Assembly (NCBI RefSeq): GCF_015560805.1
Contig: NZ_JADMSO010000016.1
Coordinates: 1-52,046, forward strand
From: Mediterraneibacter glycyrrhizinilyticus
GTDB taxonomy: Bacteria > Bacillota > Clostridia > Lachnospirales > Lachnospiraceae
Direction of reading: 5' to 3'
Length of the DNA stretch: 52,046 nt
Shown here one piece after another: positions 8,082 to 15,998 of this stretch; within the stretch, counting starts at the first letter, position 1, and each line of letters opens with the position of its first letter. The position numbers and the translations under genes are program-made. The notes beneath the pieces are model-generated. The model ran no database searches, was not told the DNA's origin, and saw only the letters and a list, made by a program, of their open reading frames with translations.

Positions 8082-8140
8082 GGAGGTTCATAAAAGCTTA
8101 ACAATTTTTCAGATCGTCCGCGAAACTCTTCTTCCACACT

Positions 8141-9061
8141 TTACGGAACGATCACGCGGATCTGAACAGGAAGCAGATGCGCGCCCATTTCCTGTTCGAT
8201 CTCCACGTTCTCTCCGTCTGTATGTATCGGCGCCGCTTTTTCAAAATGAATCGCGGCTTCCCGGCACTGAAACAGATCGATCCCCCGGAATTTGGTATGT
8301 TTCCCCTTGAACGCCGTCGGCAGGCAGAACAAGATTTTCCATTTTGAGATCCCCGAAATGACGATCACGTCCAAAAGCCCGTCGTCGATCCGTGCATCCG
8401 GACAAAAACGGAATCCGCCGCCCTCATACGGGTGGTTCATAACCGCCGCAAAAAATGTCCTTTCAAACCGTTTCTTCTGTTTTCCGTCGATCAGGATTTC
8501 CGATGTACAGATTGGTTCTCGGATCATCTGGTTCAACGCAACGCCCAGATAAGTCAGTTTTCCCAGTCCGACTTTGTTCAATATCTTTTTTAGTTTGGAA
8601 CGATTGACCTGATGACATACCGCCGCATCGAAACCGATCCCTGCACTCACCGCAAACCGATATTGCTTTTCACCGCATTCGATCACCCCGAGATCCATTT
8701 TCCGCTCCTGCGCACGCCGCCGTATACTTTCCCACGCTTTCTGCGGATCGGTCGGGATCTTCAGCGCACGGGTAAAATCATTGCCGGATCCGGTCGGAAT
8801 ATATCCGAACACAACTTTGCTGCAGTCCAATATCCCATTGATCACCTCATTCACCGTACCGTCTCCGCCCAGCGCAACGATCAGATGCTCCTCTCCGTCT
8901 GCTGTCATTTCCGCCGCAAACTCCTCCGCCTGTCCCGCATACTCCGTGCATCGGGCTTCAAAATCGATCCCGTCGTTCTCCAAGATCTGTTTTAAATCCT
9001 CCCAGACACGCGCACCTCTCCCGGAACGCGCTTTCGGGTTCACAATAAACTGGTACTTCAC
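8141..9061 (-). CDS. Diacylglycerol kinase-family lipid kinase
   Basis: Soluble lipid kinase of the DgkB/YegS family, 306 residues, that phosphorylates diacylglycerol or a similar lipid at the membrane surface, probably recycling it into phospholipid or lipoteichoic acid metabolism. The N-terminus IVNPKARSGRG and the nucleotide motif GGDGTVNEV near residue 65 are diagnostic, with PTGSGNDF near 91. The start is GTG at 9061, preceded by GAGAGG 6-7 bases away; no in-frame ATG fits better. It lies 57 bases downstream of the TetR gene and is likely the third gene of the sfsA/mutY-TetR-kinase unit. Confidence 0.9.
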   Translation of the reverse strand: MKYQFIVNPKARSGRGARVWEDLKQILENDGIDFEARCTEYAGQAEEFAAEMTADGEEHLIVALGGDGTVNEVINGILDCSKVVFGYIPTGSGNDFTRALKIPTDPQKAWESIRRRAQERKMDLGVIECGEKQYRFAVSAGIGFDAAVCHQVNRSKLKKILNKVGLGKLTYLGVALNQMIREPICTSEILIDGKQKKRFERTFFAAVMNHPYEGGGFRFCPDARIDDGLLDVIVISGISKWKILFCLPTAFKGKHTKFRGIDLFQCREAAIHFEKAAPIHTDGENVEIEQEMGAHLLPVQIRVIVP

Positions 9062-9117
9062 ATTCTACCTCTCTTCTCCGTCTCCTCTTTTGTCTTGCCT
9101 CCGGACTTCTTTTTCTG

Positions 9118-9729
9118 TCACTTGGGTGACACAACGGTACTGTCCAGATATTTTCCGAGAGACCGGCGCATATTCCCCTCAAAATCTGTCTCTCCCTGAT
9201 GCAGACACCACTCAAATACATTTCCGATAACGATCATCCGGATATCGGTCGTGAACTCTTCGATCGCTACATTCAGCCGGGCAACGCCCGCCTCGATCGC
9301 TTTTTCCACATAAGTCTGCACGGTCACGATCGGATACGGACGCTCCGTCCGGATCACCGGATTCAGCGCCTGATTTTTCGGATTGTAATATCCTGCCATA
9401 AATTCAACGCCCAGTTCTCGGCAATATTCCACATAATTCAAATATACGCGGATGATCGCGATCTTGACCTCCTCCGAATTATCCGGAAGATCGAGCAGAT
9501 CCGGATTGATACTCGGCTGTTCTTCTATATAATAAGAAAGAAGATCGTCTTTCGTCTTGAAATGATGATAAAAACTTCCGTTGGAAACTCCCGCTTCCTC
9601 GCAGATATTTTTGATCGACAGTTCTTCATATCCTTTCTTCTGCAGGATCTGTTTTGCTGCCCGGAAAATTCGCGCCTTTGTTTCTTTTGATTTTTTCTGC
9701 TGTTTCGACAGCTCTGTCTGCTCACTCAT
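9118..9729 (-). CDS. TetR-family transcriptional regulator
   Basis: 203 residues from ATG 9729. The helix-turn-helix is ICEEAGVSNGSFYHHFKTKDD (residues about 40-60), the TetR recognition-helix signature; the C-terminal ligand domain is not assignable. The start is fixed by AAGGAG upstream and by an 8-base overlap with the end of the upstream sfsA-mutY fusion, which implies translational coupling. Readable sequence upstream of 9729 belongs to the fusion gene. It may regulate its own operon, including the lipid kinase; no operator is obvious. Confidence 0.9.
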   Translation of the reverse strand: MSEQTELSKQQKKSKETKARIFRAAKQILQKKGYEELSIKNICEEAGVSNGSFYHHFKTKDDLLSYYIEEQPSINPDLLDLPDNSEEVKIAIIRVYLNYVEYCRELGVEFMAGYYNPKNQALNPVIRTERPYPIVTVQTYVEKAIEAGVARLNVAIEEFTTDIRMIVIGNVFEWCLHQGETDFEGNMRRSLGKYLDSTVVSPK

Positions 9730-11515
9730 GCTTTCTCTCCTTTTCTCTCGGCAAATATGCCTCGAATGCCGACGGAATCGAATATTTCTTTTGGATCTCA
9801 TCTTTTGCTGCAAAAATCATTTCTTCACTGCAGTTTTTTTCCAATTCGTCTACGACAACCTCATATCCGGTCATATGCCATTCCACATGACTGAAAATAT
9901 GCTTCGCCGTCCCCATTTTTTTGATACGCACCGGCATCAGCCCGATGGACGCACTGTACGCGATCACCTCTTCAGCGGAAAGATGACCGTCCAAATTCGG
10001 CAGTTCATACAGACCTGCCAGCAATCCTTTTGCTGGACGTTTCCGGATCGCCACTGTTTCACTGTCCCGGAACAAAAGTACCGTCCGCTTTTCGATCCTG
10101 CGCGCTTTGGCTTTCTTTTTAACCGGAAGCTGCATCTGGATGCCCTGCGCTTTCGCCTTACAGAGATGGGAGAGCGGACACACATCACATTTCGGCTCTC
10201 CGTTCGGCACACAGACGATCGCTCCCAGCTCGATCAGCCCCTGATTAAAATCCGATGCCGCATCCGGCGGGATCACCTCTTCGATCCGATTCTCCATCTC
10301 GGCGCGGACACTTGCTTTCATAATATCCGCATCGCTTGCAAGAAGTCTCGAAACGACCCGGAGCACATTTCCGTCCACCGCCGGCTTCGGGATGCCGTAT
10401 GCAAACGAACAGATCGCCCCGGCTGTGTAGTTTCCGATTCCGGACAACATCCGGATCTCCTCATAAGTTTCCGGAAATCTGCCGTCATACAGATCGACGA
10501 TCTGCTGCGCCGCTTTCTGCATATTCCGTACCCGGTTATAATAACCAAGTCCCTCCCACAGTTTCATCAGCCGGTCTTCTTTCGCTTCCGCAAGCGCCTG
10601 CACATCCGGCAGTTCCTGCAGAAATCTCGCATAATACGGCTTCACCGCTTCCACCCGTGTCTGCTGCAGCATGATTTCGGAAACCCATACCCGATACGCG
10701 TCCGGATGATTCCGCCACGGCAGATCCCGATGATTTTCCCGATACCAGCAAACCAACGGATCCACTGCTTCTTTCAATAACGGACTTTCCAAAACGACCG
10801 GAATCTCCTCGTCCATCCGAATACTGTCTTTTTCCACCACACAGTCATAAGCCAGCACATGAACGCCCGCTTTTTTTGCCGCTTTTAACGCCTGACAAAA
10901 CTCCGGATGTGTATCTATATTCGGCGTAAAATAGCGCACGCCTTTCATCTGGATCACAAAAACAACGTACGCTTCGTATCCCTCTTTCACCGCACGGCTC
11001 AGCTCCTCCAAATGTTTGACCGCCCGCTCGCTTGGCGCATCCGGAAACCGGGTCACGCCGTTTTCTTCCAGCGTCACACCTTTCACCTCAATAAAAATCT
11101 TCCGAAGCGCCGTTTCGTTTTCCGGATCATTTTCGGAATCGTTTTCCGGATCGCCACCTGCTTCCACATACAGATCAAACCGGGAATTTCCGTAGGTTGT
11201 CTCCGGACGGATCTTTCGGATATCCGGAAACAAATGTCCCTCGCCAAGCCATTCTCTGACGACCTGATTCGGTATCTGGGAGTCCATATTGACAAGCCGG
11301 TCGCCCTTTTCCACGCAGATCAGATCCCACTTCGTCTTCCGCTTTGTATTCTGACTTTCCTGTACATAGATCACAGCGCCGGGCTTCAGCAGTTCCGCGC
11401 ATCGTCCGGTGTTCTTCACATGGATCGTCTCTTTCTTTCCAGCCAGCTCTGCATAAGCAAGAAACCGGTTCGGGCGCTCTAAAAAAACGCCTTTTGAAAT
11501 ATGTTCATATCGCAT
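9722..11515 (-). CDS. SfsA nuclease-MutY adenine glycosylase fusion protein
   Basis: One uninterrupted 597-residue frame carries two proteins normally encoded separately. Residues 1-240 are SfsA-like (OB-type start; nuclease motifs NSRFDLYVE and IEVKGVTL) with an acidic repeat insert, PENDSENDPEN. Residues about 245-510 are MutY: helix-hairpin-helix LSGIGNYTAGAI, catalytic Asp region AVDGNVLRV and four [4Fe-4S] cysteines (CVPNGEPKC-DVC-PLSHLC). Residues about 515-590 are the NUDIX-like 8-oxoG reader. MutY removes adenine opposite 8-oxoguanine; SfsA has been described as a DNA/RNA nuclease. Start ATG 11515 has only a weak GGGGT ribosome site. First gene of the unit with TetR and lipid kinase. 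Confidence 0.92.
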   Translation of the reverse strand: MRYEHISKGVFLERPNRFLAYAELAGKKETIHVKNTGRCAELLKPGAVIYVQESQNTKRKTKWDLICVEKGDRLVNMDSQIPNQVVREWLGEGHLFPDIRKIRPETTYGNSRFDLYVEAGGDPENDSENDPENETALRKIFIEVKGVTLEENGVTRFPDAPSERAVKHLEELSRAVKEGYEAYVVFVIQMKGVRYFTPNIDTHPEFCQALKAAKKAGVHVLAYDCVVEKDSIRMDEEIPVVLESPLLKEAVDPLVCWYRENHRDLPWRNHPDAYRVWVSEIMLQQTRVEAVKPYYARFLQELPDVQALAEAKEDRLMKLWEGLGYYNRVRNMQKAAQQIVDLYDGRFPETYEEIRMLSGIGNYTAGAICSFAYGIPKPAVDGNVLRVVSRLLASDADIMKASVRAEMENRIEEVIPPDAASDFNQGLIELGAIVCVPNGEPKCDVCPLSHLCKAKAQGIQMQLPVKKKAKARRIEKRTVLLFRDSETVAIRKRPAKGLLAGLYELPNLDGHLSAEEVIAYSASIGLMPVRIKKMGTAKHIFSHVEWHMTGYEVVVDELEKNCSEEMIFAAKDEIQKKYSIPSAFEAYLPREKERKHE

Positions 11516-11542
11516 TCATTCTACCCCATTGTAATAGCAACG

Positions 11543-11576
11543 AAAAGACAGCCCTCCGTTTTGGAGAACTGCCTTT
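11543..11576 (-). terminator. Terminator of the amino-acid ABC operon
   Basis: On the minus strand AAAGGCAGTTCTCC pairs (two G-T wobbles) with GGAGGGCTGTCTTT and ends in TTTT, about 34 bases after the ATPase stop codon. Confidence 0.85.
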
Positions 11577-11609
11577 CCCATATAAAGGACCGCTTCCGAT
11601 CCGCAATGT

Positions 11610-12356
11610 TTACAAAATCTTCGACAAAAATTCTTTCAGTCGCTCGTCTTTCGGGTTTCCGAAAAATTCTTCCGGGCTTCCCTGCTCTCTGACTTCTCCG
11701 GATTCCATAAAGATCACGCGGGTTGCTACCTCTCTGGCAAATCCCATCTCGTGTGTCACGACAACCATCGTCATGCCGTCCCGCGCCAGTTCTTTCATCA
11801 GTTCCAGCACCTCGCCGACCATCTCCGGATCGAGCGCGGAAGTCGGCTCATCGAACAGCATCACTTCCGGATCCATCGCCAGCGCGCGCACGATCGCGAT
11901 CCGCTGTTTCTGTCCACCGGAAAGCTGGGACGGATACGCATTTGCCTTTGCCGCAAGTCCGACTTTTTCCAACAGTTCCATTGCCCGCGCTTCCGCTTCC
12001 TCTTTGCTCTTTTTCAGAACTTTGATCGGCGCAAGCGTGATGTTTTCCAGAATCGTCTTATGCGGGAACAGATTGAAATGCTGGAATACCATGCCCATCT
12101 TCTGCCGATGCATATCGATGTTTGTTTCTTTGCTTGTAATATCGGTCCCCTCGAAGAAAATGCTTCCGCTTGACGGAACTTCCAACAAGTTCAGGGAACG
12201 TAAGAACGTCGATTTCCCGGATCCTGACGGACCGACGATCACGACAACTTCGCCCTTTCGGATCGTTTCGGAGACCCCATTCAAAGCGTGCAGTGAATTT
12301 CCGAATACTTTGTGCACGTCTTTTACTTCGATCAAAACATCACCATTAGTGATCAC
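11610..12356 (-). CDS. Polar amino-acid ABC transporter ATPase
   Basis: ATP-hydrolysing subunit of an amino-acid importer, 248 residues. Walker [10 protein letters not shown] (about 41), signature LSGGQKQR (about 145), Walker [13 protein letters not shown], and the switch His in VVTHEMG are all intact. Typical of the GlnQ/HisP/ArtP group. The likely start is GTG at 12356, with GGAGG 10 bases upstream, overlapping the permease stop by 11 bases. Last gene of binding protein-permease-ATPase. The ArgR-like boxes before the operon favour arginine or another basic amino acid as substrate. Confidence 0.93.
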   Translation of the reverse strand: MITNGDVLIEVKDVHKVFGNSLHALNGVSETIRKGEVVVIVGPSGSGKSTFLRSLNLLEVPSSGSIFFEGTDITSKETNIDMHRQKMGMVFQHFNLFPHKTILENITLAPIKVLKKSKEEAEARAMELLEKVGLAAKANAYPSQLSGGQKQRIAIVRALAMDPEVMLFDEPTSALDPEMVGEVLELMKELARDGMTMVVVTHEMGFAREVATRVIFMESGEVREQGSPEEFFGNPKDERLKEFLSKIL

Positions 12357-13038
12357 TGTTTCTCAGCCTCCTCTCCAGCATATTAACAAGTTTCGTAAAG
12401 ATCATAACCATTACAAGATAAATCACCGCAACAGCGATCAGCGGCATAAATGCATCGTATGTACGGCTTCTGATAATGTCTCCGCCCTTTGTCAGATCTT
12501 CCAGTGCGATGTAACCGGAAACAGACGTCTCTTTTAAAAGTACGATAAACTCGTTTCCGAGCGCCGGAAGCACATTTTTAAACGCCTGCGGCATGATAAT
12601 ATAGAACATCGTCTGCGCATAGTTAAAACCAAGGCTTCGTCCCGCCTCGAACTGTCCGTCGTCGATAGACATGATACCGGAACGGAAGATCTCCGCCACA
12701 TACGCTCCGGAGTTAAATCCAAACGCCATCACGGCAACGAGCGTTTTGTTGATGTCCACACTTCCGAAGATGATAAAGTAAATGATCAAAAGCTGGACGA
12801 CAACCGGAGTTCCGCGGATCACCGTCAGATACACTTTGCAGATCAGATTCAGAATCTTCAGCTTGCCAGTTTTATCATAGGTCGAACGAACGATCGCTAC
12901 AAGGAAACCGAGAACCACACCGATGATCAATGCAAAAAATGTGATCGTCAGCGTTACTTTCAGACCGTTCACAAGATATTTCCAACGGTCATCCGCTATA
13001 AAATTAAGATAAAACCTCTCCTGAAATGATTGTAACAT
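12346..13038 (-). CDS. Polar amino-acid ABC transporter permease
   Basis: Membrane subunit of the importer, 230 residues from ATG 13038 (AGAGGA 8 bases upstream; a TTG two codons earlier is less well placed). It has about five membrane segments and the HisM/GlnP-type cytoplasmic loop that docks the ATPase, in [21 protein letters not shown] near residues 130-150. Only one permease gene is present, so the channel would be a homodimer. Confidence 0.92.
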   Translation of the reverse strand: MLQSFQERFYLNFIADDRWKYLVNGLKVTLTITFFALIIGVVLGFLVAIVRSTYDKTGKLKILNLICKVYLTVIRGTPVVVQLLIIYFIIFGSVDINKTLVAVMAFGFNSGAYVAEIFRSGIMSIDDGQFEAGRSLGFNYAQTMFYIIMPQAFKNVLPALGNEFIVLLKETSVSGYIALEDLTKGGDIIRSRTYDAFMPLIAVAVIYLVMVMIFTKLVNMLERRLRNSDH

Positions 13039-13056
13039 GCTCAATATCCTCTTTCA

Positions 13057-13827
13057 TTATTCTGCGTCTGCAGAAATGTATTTTCCAATGATCTCGTCAA
13101 GTTTTCCGGACTCTTTTAAGTTTGCCAGCGCTTCGTTCAGCTTCTTTGTCAGTTCTTCGTTGTCTTTTGCAACGGCAAGCGCATAATCTTCTTCTGTAAA
13201 TGCTTCGTCAAGGATCTTCAGACCCTCTGCATCCGCAACAAATTCTTTTGCCGGCTCGCTGTCGATCACGACCGCATCGATCTTGCCCTGAGACAATGCC
13301 TGAACAGCCTCGAATCCTTTTTTGTAACGCTCTACTGTGGAATCTTCCACATCTCCTGCATAAATATCACCTGTTGTTCCAAGCTGGACACCGATGGATT
13401 TTCCAACCAGATCGTCCGGTCCTGCAATCTCGCTGTCCTCTGTTACGATGATCACCTGTGTCGCATGTGCGTAAGTATCTGTAAAGTCAACGTTTGCAAG
13501 ACGCTCTTCTGTGATCGTCAGACCTGCTGCCCCGAAATCTGCTTTTCCGCTGGAAATCGCCGGGATCACGGAATCAAAGTCCATATCTTCCACTTTTACT
13601 TCCACACCAAGCTCTTCTCCGATCGCATTTGCAATGTCGATATCGATACCGACGATCTCTTCTCCCTCACGATATTCATACGGCGGGAATTCTGCGTTTG
13701 TCGCCATGACAAGTGTTTCCTTCTCTGCTGCGTCTCCGCCATCTTCACTCTTTCCGTCTGAACCGCAGGCTGCCATGGAAAATGCGCAGGCTGCAACCAA
13801 TAATACGCTCAATACTTTCTTTTTCAT
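13057..13827 (-). CDS. Amino-acid ABC transporter substrate-binding lipoprotein
   Basis: Extracellular family-3 solute-binding protein, 256 residues. The signal peptide ends in the lipobox SMAAC, with Cys 21 as the lipidated residue, followed by a short acidic linker. The mature part begins with TNAEFPPYEY and has the ligand-site strings GIDIDIANAIG and FGAAGLTITEERL, typical of polar amino-acid binders. First gene of the importer operon; the SD GGAGG lies 8 bases before ATG 13827. The upstream region holds two ArgR-like boxes (13840-13875), so arginine is a plausible ligand; cystine or glutamine cannot be excluded. Confidence 0.92.
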   Translation of the reverse strand: MKKKVLSVLLVAACAFSMAACGSDGKSEDGGDAAEKETLVMATNAEFPPYEYREGEEIVGIDIDIANAIGEELGVEVKVEDMDFDSVIPAISSGKADFGAAGLTITEERLANVDFTDTYAHATQVIIVTEDSEIAGPDDLVGKSIGVQLGTTGDIYAGDVEDSTVERYKKGFEAVQALSQGKIDAVVIDSEPAKEFVADAEGLKILDEAFTEEDYALAVAKDNEELTKKLNEALANLKESGKLDEIIGKYISADAE

Positions 13828-13839
13828 CTTTCATTCCTC

Positions 13840-13875
13840 CACATATTTATTCATAATTATTTGTATGTTTATGCA
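13840..13875. promoter_or_regulatory. Two ArgR/ARG-box-like sites before the ABC importer
   Basis: TGTATGTTTATGCA (13862-13875) fits the ARG-box consensus TGNATWWWWATNCA except one base. A second, weaker copy CACATATTTATTCA (13840-13853) lies 22 bases away, two helical turns, the usual spacing of paired ArgR sites. They sit just upstream of the first gene's SD, where a bound repressor would block transcription. Confidence 0.45.
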
Positions 13876-13914
13876 CACTATCTTTATATTCTAACACTTT
13901 TTTCCGAAAAAACA

Positions 13915-13952
13915 AGTGCATATTCCATTTTTTTATAAAAAGAATATGCACT
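13915..13952 (-). terminator. Terminator of the HAD-uppP operon
   Basis: AGTGCATATTC and GAATATGCACT form a perfect stem; on the minus strand it is followed by TTGTTTTTT, about 30 bases after the uppP stop codon. Confidence 0.9.
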
Positions 13953-13981
13953 CACTTTTCTTACACGATTTACGCTGCCGC

Positions 13982-14809
13982 TTATGCCATCAACGCGGTA
14001 ACGCCAAAATACAAAAGCACGATCACACCAAGCACGATCCGGTAATATCCAAATACTTTAAAGTCATGGTTTTTGATATATTTCATCAGGAATTTGATCG
14101 CGAACACCGATACACCGAATGAAACCGCGCATCCGAGCAGCAGCATGAAAAATTCCTGCCCGGTAAATGCAAAGCCGAACTTCAGCATTTTCAAAAAGCT
14201 CCATCCGAACATGACCGGGATCGCAAGGAAGAATGTAAATTCCGCCGCCACGCTTCTGGATGCCCCGATCAGGAGTCCACCGAGGATCGTCGCGCCGGAA
14301 CGTGAAGTTCCCGGGATCATCGCAAGCACCTGAAAGCCTCCGATCGCAAGGATCATCGGGATCGTCAGCTGAGAAAGCTTCGCCGCTTTCGGAGGTACGC
14401 CCTCATGTTTCTTTTCCACAACGATAAATAAGATACCATAGATGATCAGCATCGCCGCAACCACATACGCGTTCATAAAATGCTCATCCACATAATCGTC
14501 GAACAATAATCCGAATACCATAGCCGGGATCGTTGCGATCACTACTTTGACCCAAAGCTGAATGGTCATCAATTTCTGCTTCTCCGTTTTCTTCGGCGAG
14601 AACGGATTCAACTTGTGGAAATACAGTAAGATCACGGCCAAGATCGCGCCGAACTGGATCACGACATTGAACATTTCCACAAATGCATCACTTAATTCCA
14701 GATGAACGAACTCTTCCACCAGGATCAGATGTCCCGTACTGCTGATCGGAAGCCATTCCGTGATGCCCTCCACGATTCCCAAGAAAATTATTTTTAACGC
14801 TTCTAACAT
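13982..14809 (-). CDS. uppP: Undecaprenyl-diphosphatase
   Basis: Integral membrane enzyme (BacA/UppP) that dephosphorylates undecaprenyl pyrophosphate, recycling the lipid carrier for peptidoglycan and giving bacitracin tolerance. 275 residues with about eight membrane segments. Catalytic regions are visible: EGITEWLPISSTGHLIL near residue 13 and PGTSRSGATILGG near 165. Start ATG 14809 lies 6 bases from AGGAGG; frame upstream of it runs through the ribosome site and is not coding. It follows the HAD phosphatase gene by 32 bases in the same operon. Confidence 0.95.
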   Translation of the reverse strand: MLEALKIIFLGIVEGITEWLPISSTGHLILVEEFVHLELSDAFVEMFNVVIQFGAILAVILLYFHKLNPFSPKKTEKQKLMTIQLWVKVVIATIPAMVFGLLFDDYVDEHFMNAYVVAAMLIIYGILFIVVEKKHEGVPPKAAKLSQLTIPMILAIGGFQVLAMIPGTSRSGATILGGLLIGASRSVAAEFTFFLAIPVMFGWSFLKMLKFGFAFTGQEFFMLLLGCAVSFGVSVFAIKFLMKYIKNHDFKVFGYYRIVLGVIVLLYFGVTALMA

Positions 14810-14841
14810 TCTTCTCCTCCTATTTTTCAACTGTCTGTGCT

Positions 14842-15699
14842 TTACTGCACAGTTTCCCCGAGCACAAACCGGGCGATCGCCTTTGCGACACCGTCCTCAT
14901 CGTTGCTCCCTGTCACATAATCTGCGACTGCTTTCACTTCCTCGTCCGCATTCTGCATCGCAACGCCGAATCCGACTTCCCGAAGCATCGCAATGTCATT
15001 GTCTCCGTCTCCGAACACCATGATCTCCTCTCTTGAAATACCGAGGATCTCGCCTAATTCCAGAAGCCCTTTTCCTTTGTTGACTCCTGCCGCATTGATC
15101 TCAATATTATATTTCAGCGAGCCGACCAGTTCAAGACTGTCAAACTGCTTCAATTCCTGCCATGCCTGCTCCCGCTCTTTCATATCCGCAAACAATCCCT
15201 GCACTTTATCCATTGCCCGGTTTTCCTGCGCTATGATCTCATCCAATTCGGAAACACAGATCCTGCTTTTTCTTACATATTCCTGCATATGCGGACTGTG
15301 ATGGTAACGTTGGACTTCCTCCAGTTTGTCTGCTTCCGCATACCCCTGTCCGTCAAAATATACCTCTTGTAATGTATCATATTTTCTGAGGATTTCCAAT
15401 GCTTTTTTCGCATCCTCCAGCGGGAGCAGATGTTCGGTAAGCACGCCCTTTTCCTCCGTGTCTTTCATTTTCTCCCGGTCTATGATCCTCGCGCCGTTGG
15501 ATGTCAGGGCGTAGCGCATCCCCGGAAATTCTCTTAATTCTTCCGGGATCCCCGTATAAGGTCTTCCGGTCGCGGTCAGTATCGTCACACCGCTTTCGAT
15601 CGCACGCGTGAGAATCTCTTTTGTATACTCCGTCAACTCTTTCTTCGTATTCAATAAAGTCCCGTCGAGATCGAGACCGATCATTTTTATCCTGCGCAT
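14842..15699 (-). CDS. Cof-type HAD-IIB phosphatase
   Basis: Cytosolic phosphatase of the HAD superfamily, Cof subfamily, 285 residues. Motif I is GLDLDGTLLN near residue 8, motif II the Thr in TATGRP near 42, and motif IV GDGDNDIAML near 220; the insert between them is the type IIB cap. Members act on sugar phosphates, flavin or nucleotide phosphates; the substrate is not predictable. Start ATG 15699 follows GGAAAGG; ATG 15684 is an alternative. First gene of the operon with uppP, transcribed from the divergent promoter pair at 15821-15862. Confidence 0.88.
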   Translation of the reverse strand: MRRIKMIGLDLDGTLLNTKKELTEYTKEILTRAIESGVTILTATGRPYTGIPEELREFPGMRYALTSNGARIIDREKMKDTEEKGVLTEHLLPLEDAKKALEILRKYDTLQEVYFDGQGYAEADKLEEVQRYHHSPHMQEYVRKSRICVSELDEIIAQENRAMDKVQGLFADMKEREQAWQELKQFDSLELVGSLKYNIEINAAGVNKGKGLLELGEILGISREEIMVFGDGDNDIAMLREVGFGVAMQNADEEVKAVADYVTGSNDEDGVAKAIARFVLGETVQ

Positions 15700-15745
15700 T
15701 TCTATAAATCCTTTCCTTATATATGTCTGTTCTCCTATCTTTTTC

Positions 15746-15811
15746 ACGTCGTTTTGCAAAGAGATGCATATCCGCTCTTTCTCTCCTGTATCCCCTTTTG
15801 TACACCGACGT
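15746..15811. repeat. Palindromic element family 1, copy E (degenerate)
   Basis: The right arm CCCCTTTTGTACACCGACGT (15792-15811) faces a decayed left arm beginning ACGTCG at 15746. It lies at the very start of the predicted HAD leader. Confidence 0.6.
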
Positions 15812-15820
15812 TTTCGATAT

Positions 15821-15862
15821 ATTTTAACAAAATTTGCGTAATAACGCAATTTATAGTATAAT
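15821..15862. promoter_or_regulatory. Divergent promoters sharing a 16-bp palindrome
   Basis: The palindrome TTGCGTAATAACGCAA (15834-15849) supplies both -35 boxes. Plus strand: TTGCGT, 17 bases, TATAAT (15857-15862) for the SleB-type hydrolase. Minus strand: TTGCGT, 17 bases, TAAAAT (15826-15821) for HAD-uppP. A protein binding the palindrome would control both envelope operons at once. Confidence 0.7.
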
Positions 15863-15985
15863 GTCGTAGCAAATCTTTTTAATCGATGCCGCCGTTCCCA
15901 AATAACAGGAACGTTTCTCCTGATACCGGGACGGTGCTTATACCAAAAAGTGTCGGACACAACGTCTGACACGCTACAAAAGAAA
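15863..15985 (+). promoter_or_regulatory. Structured leader of the SleB-type hydrolase gene
   Basis: The 5' leader of about 130 nt can fold: outer GTAGC (15867 region) with GCTAC near 15973-15977; CCGTTCCC with GGGACGG; CGTTCC with GGAACG as an alternative; and a solid hairpin GTGTCGGAC/GTCTGACAC near 15950-15972. It matches no riboswitch consensus I know, including the ydaO c-di-AMP class often found before wall hydrolases. Confidence 0.35.
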
Positions 15986-15998
15986 GGAATCTGACTCT

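Noticed and set aside
15863-15985. ydaO (c-di-AMP) or c-di-GMP riboswitch before the wall hydrolase
   Set aside because: Key conserved segments of either class were not found on reading the leader.
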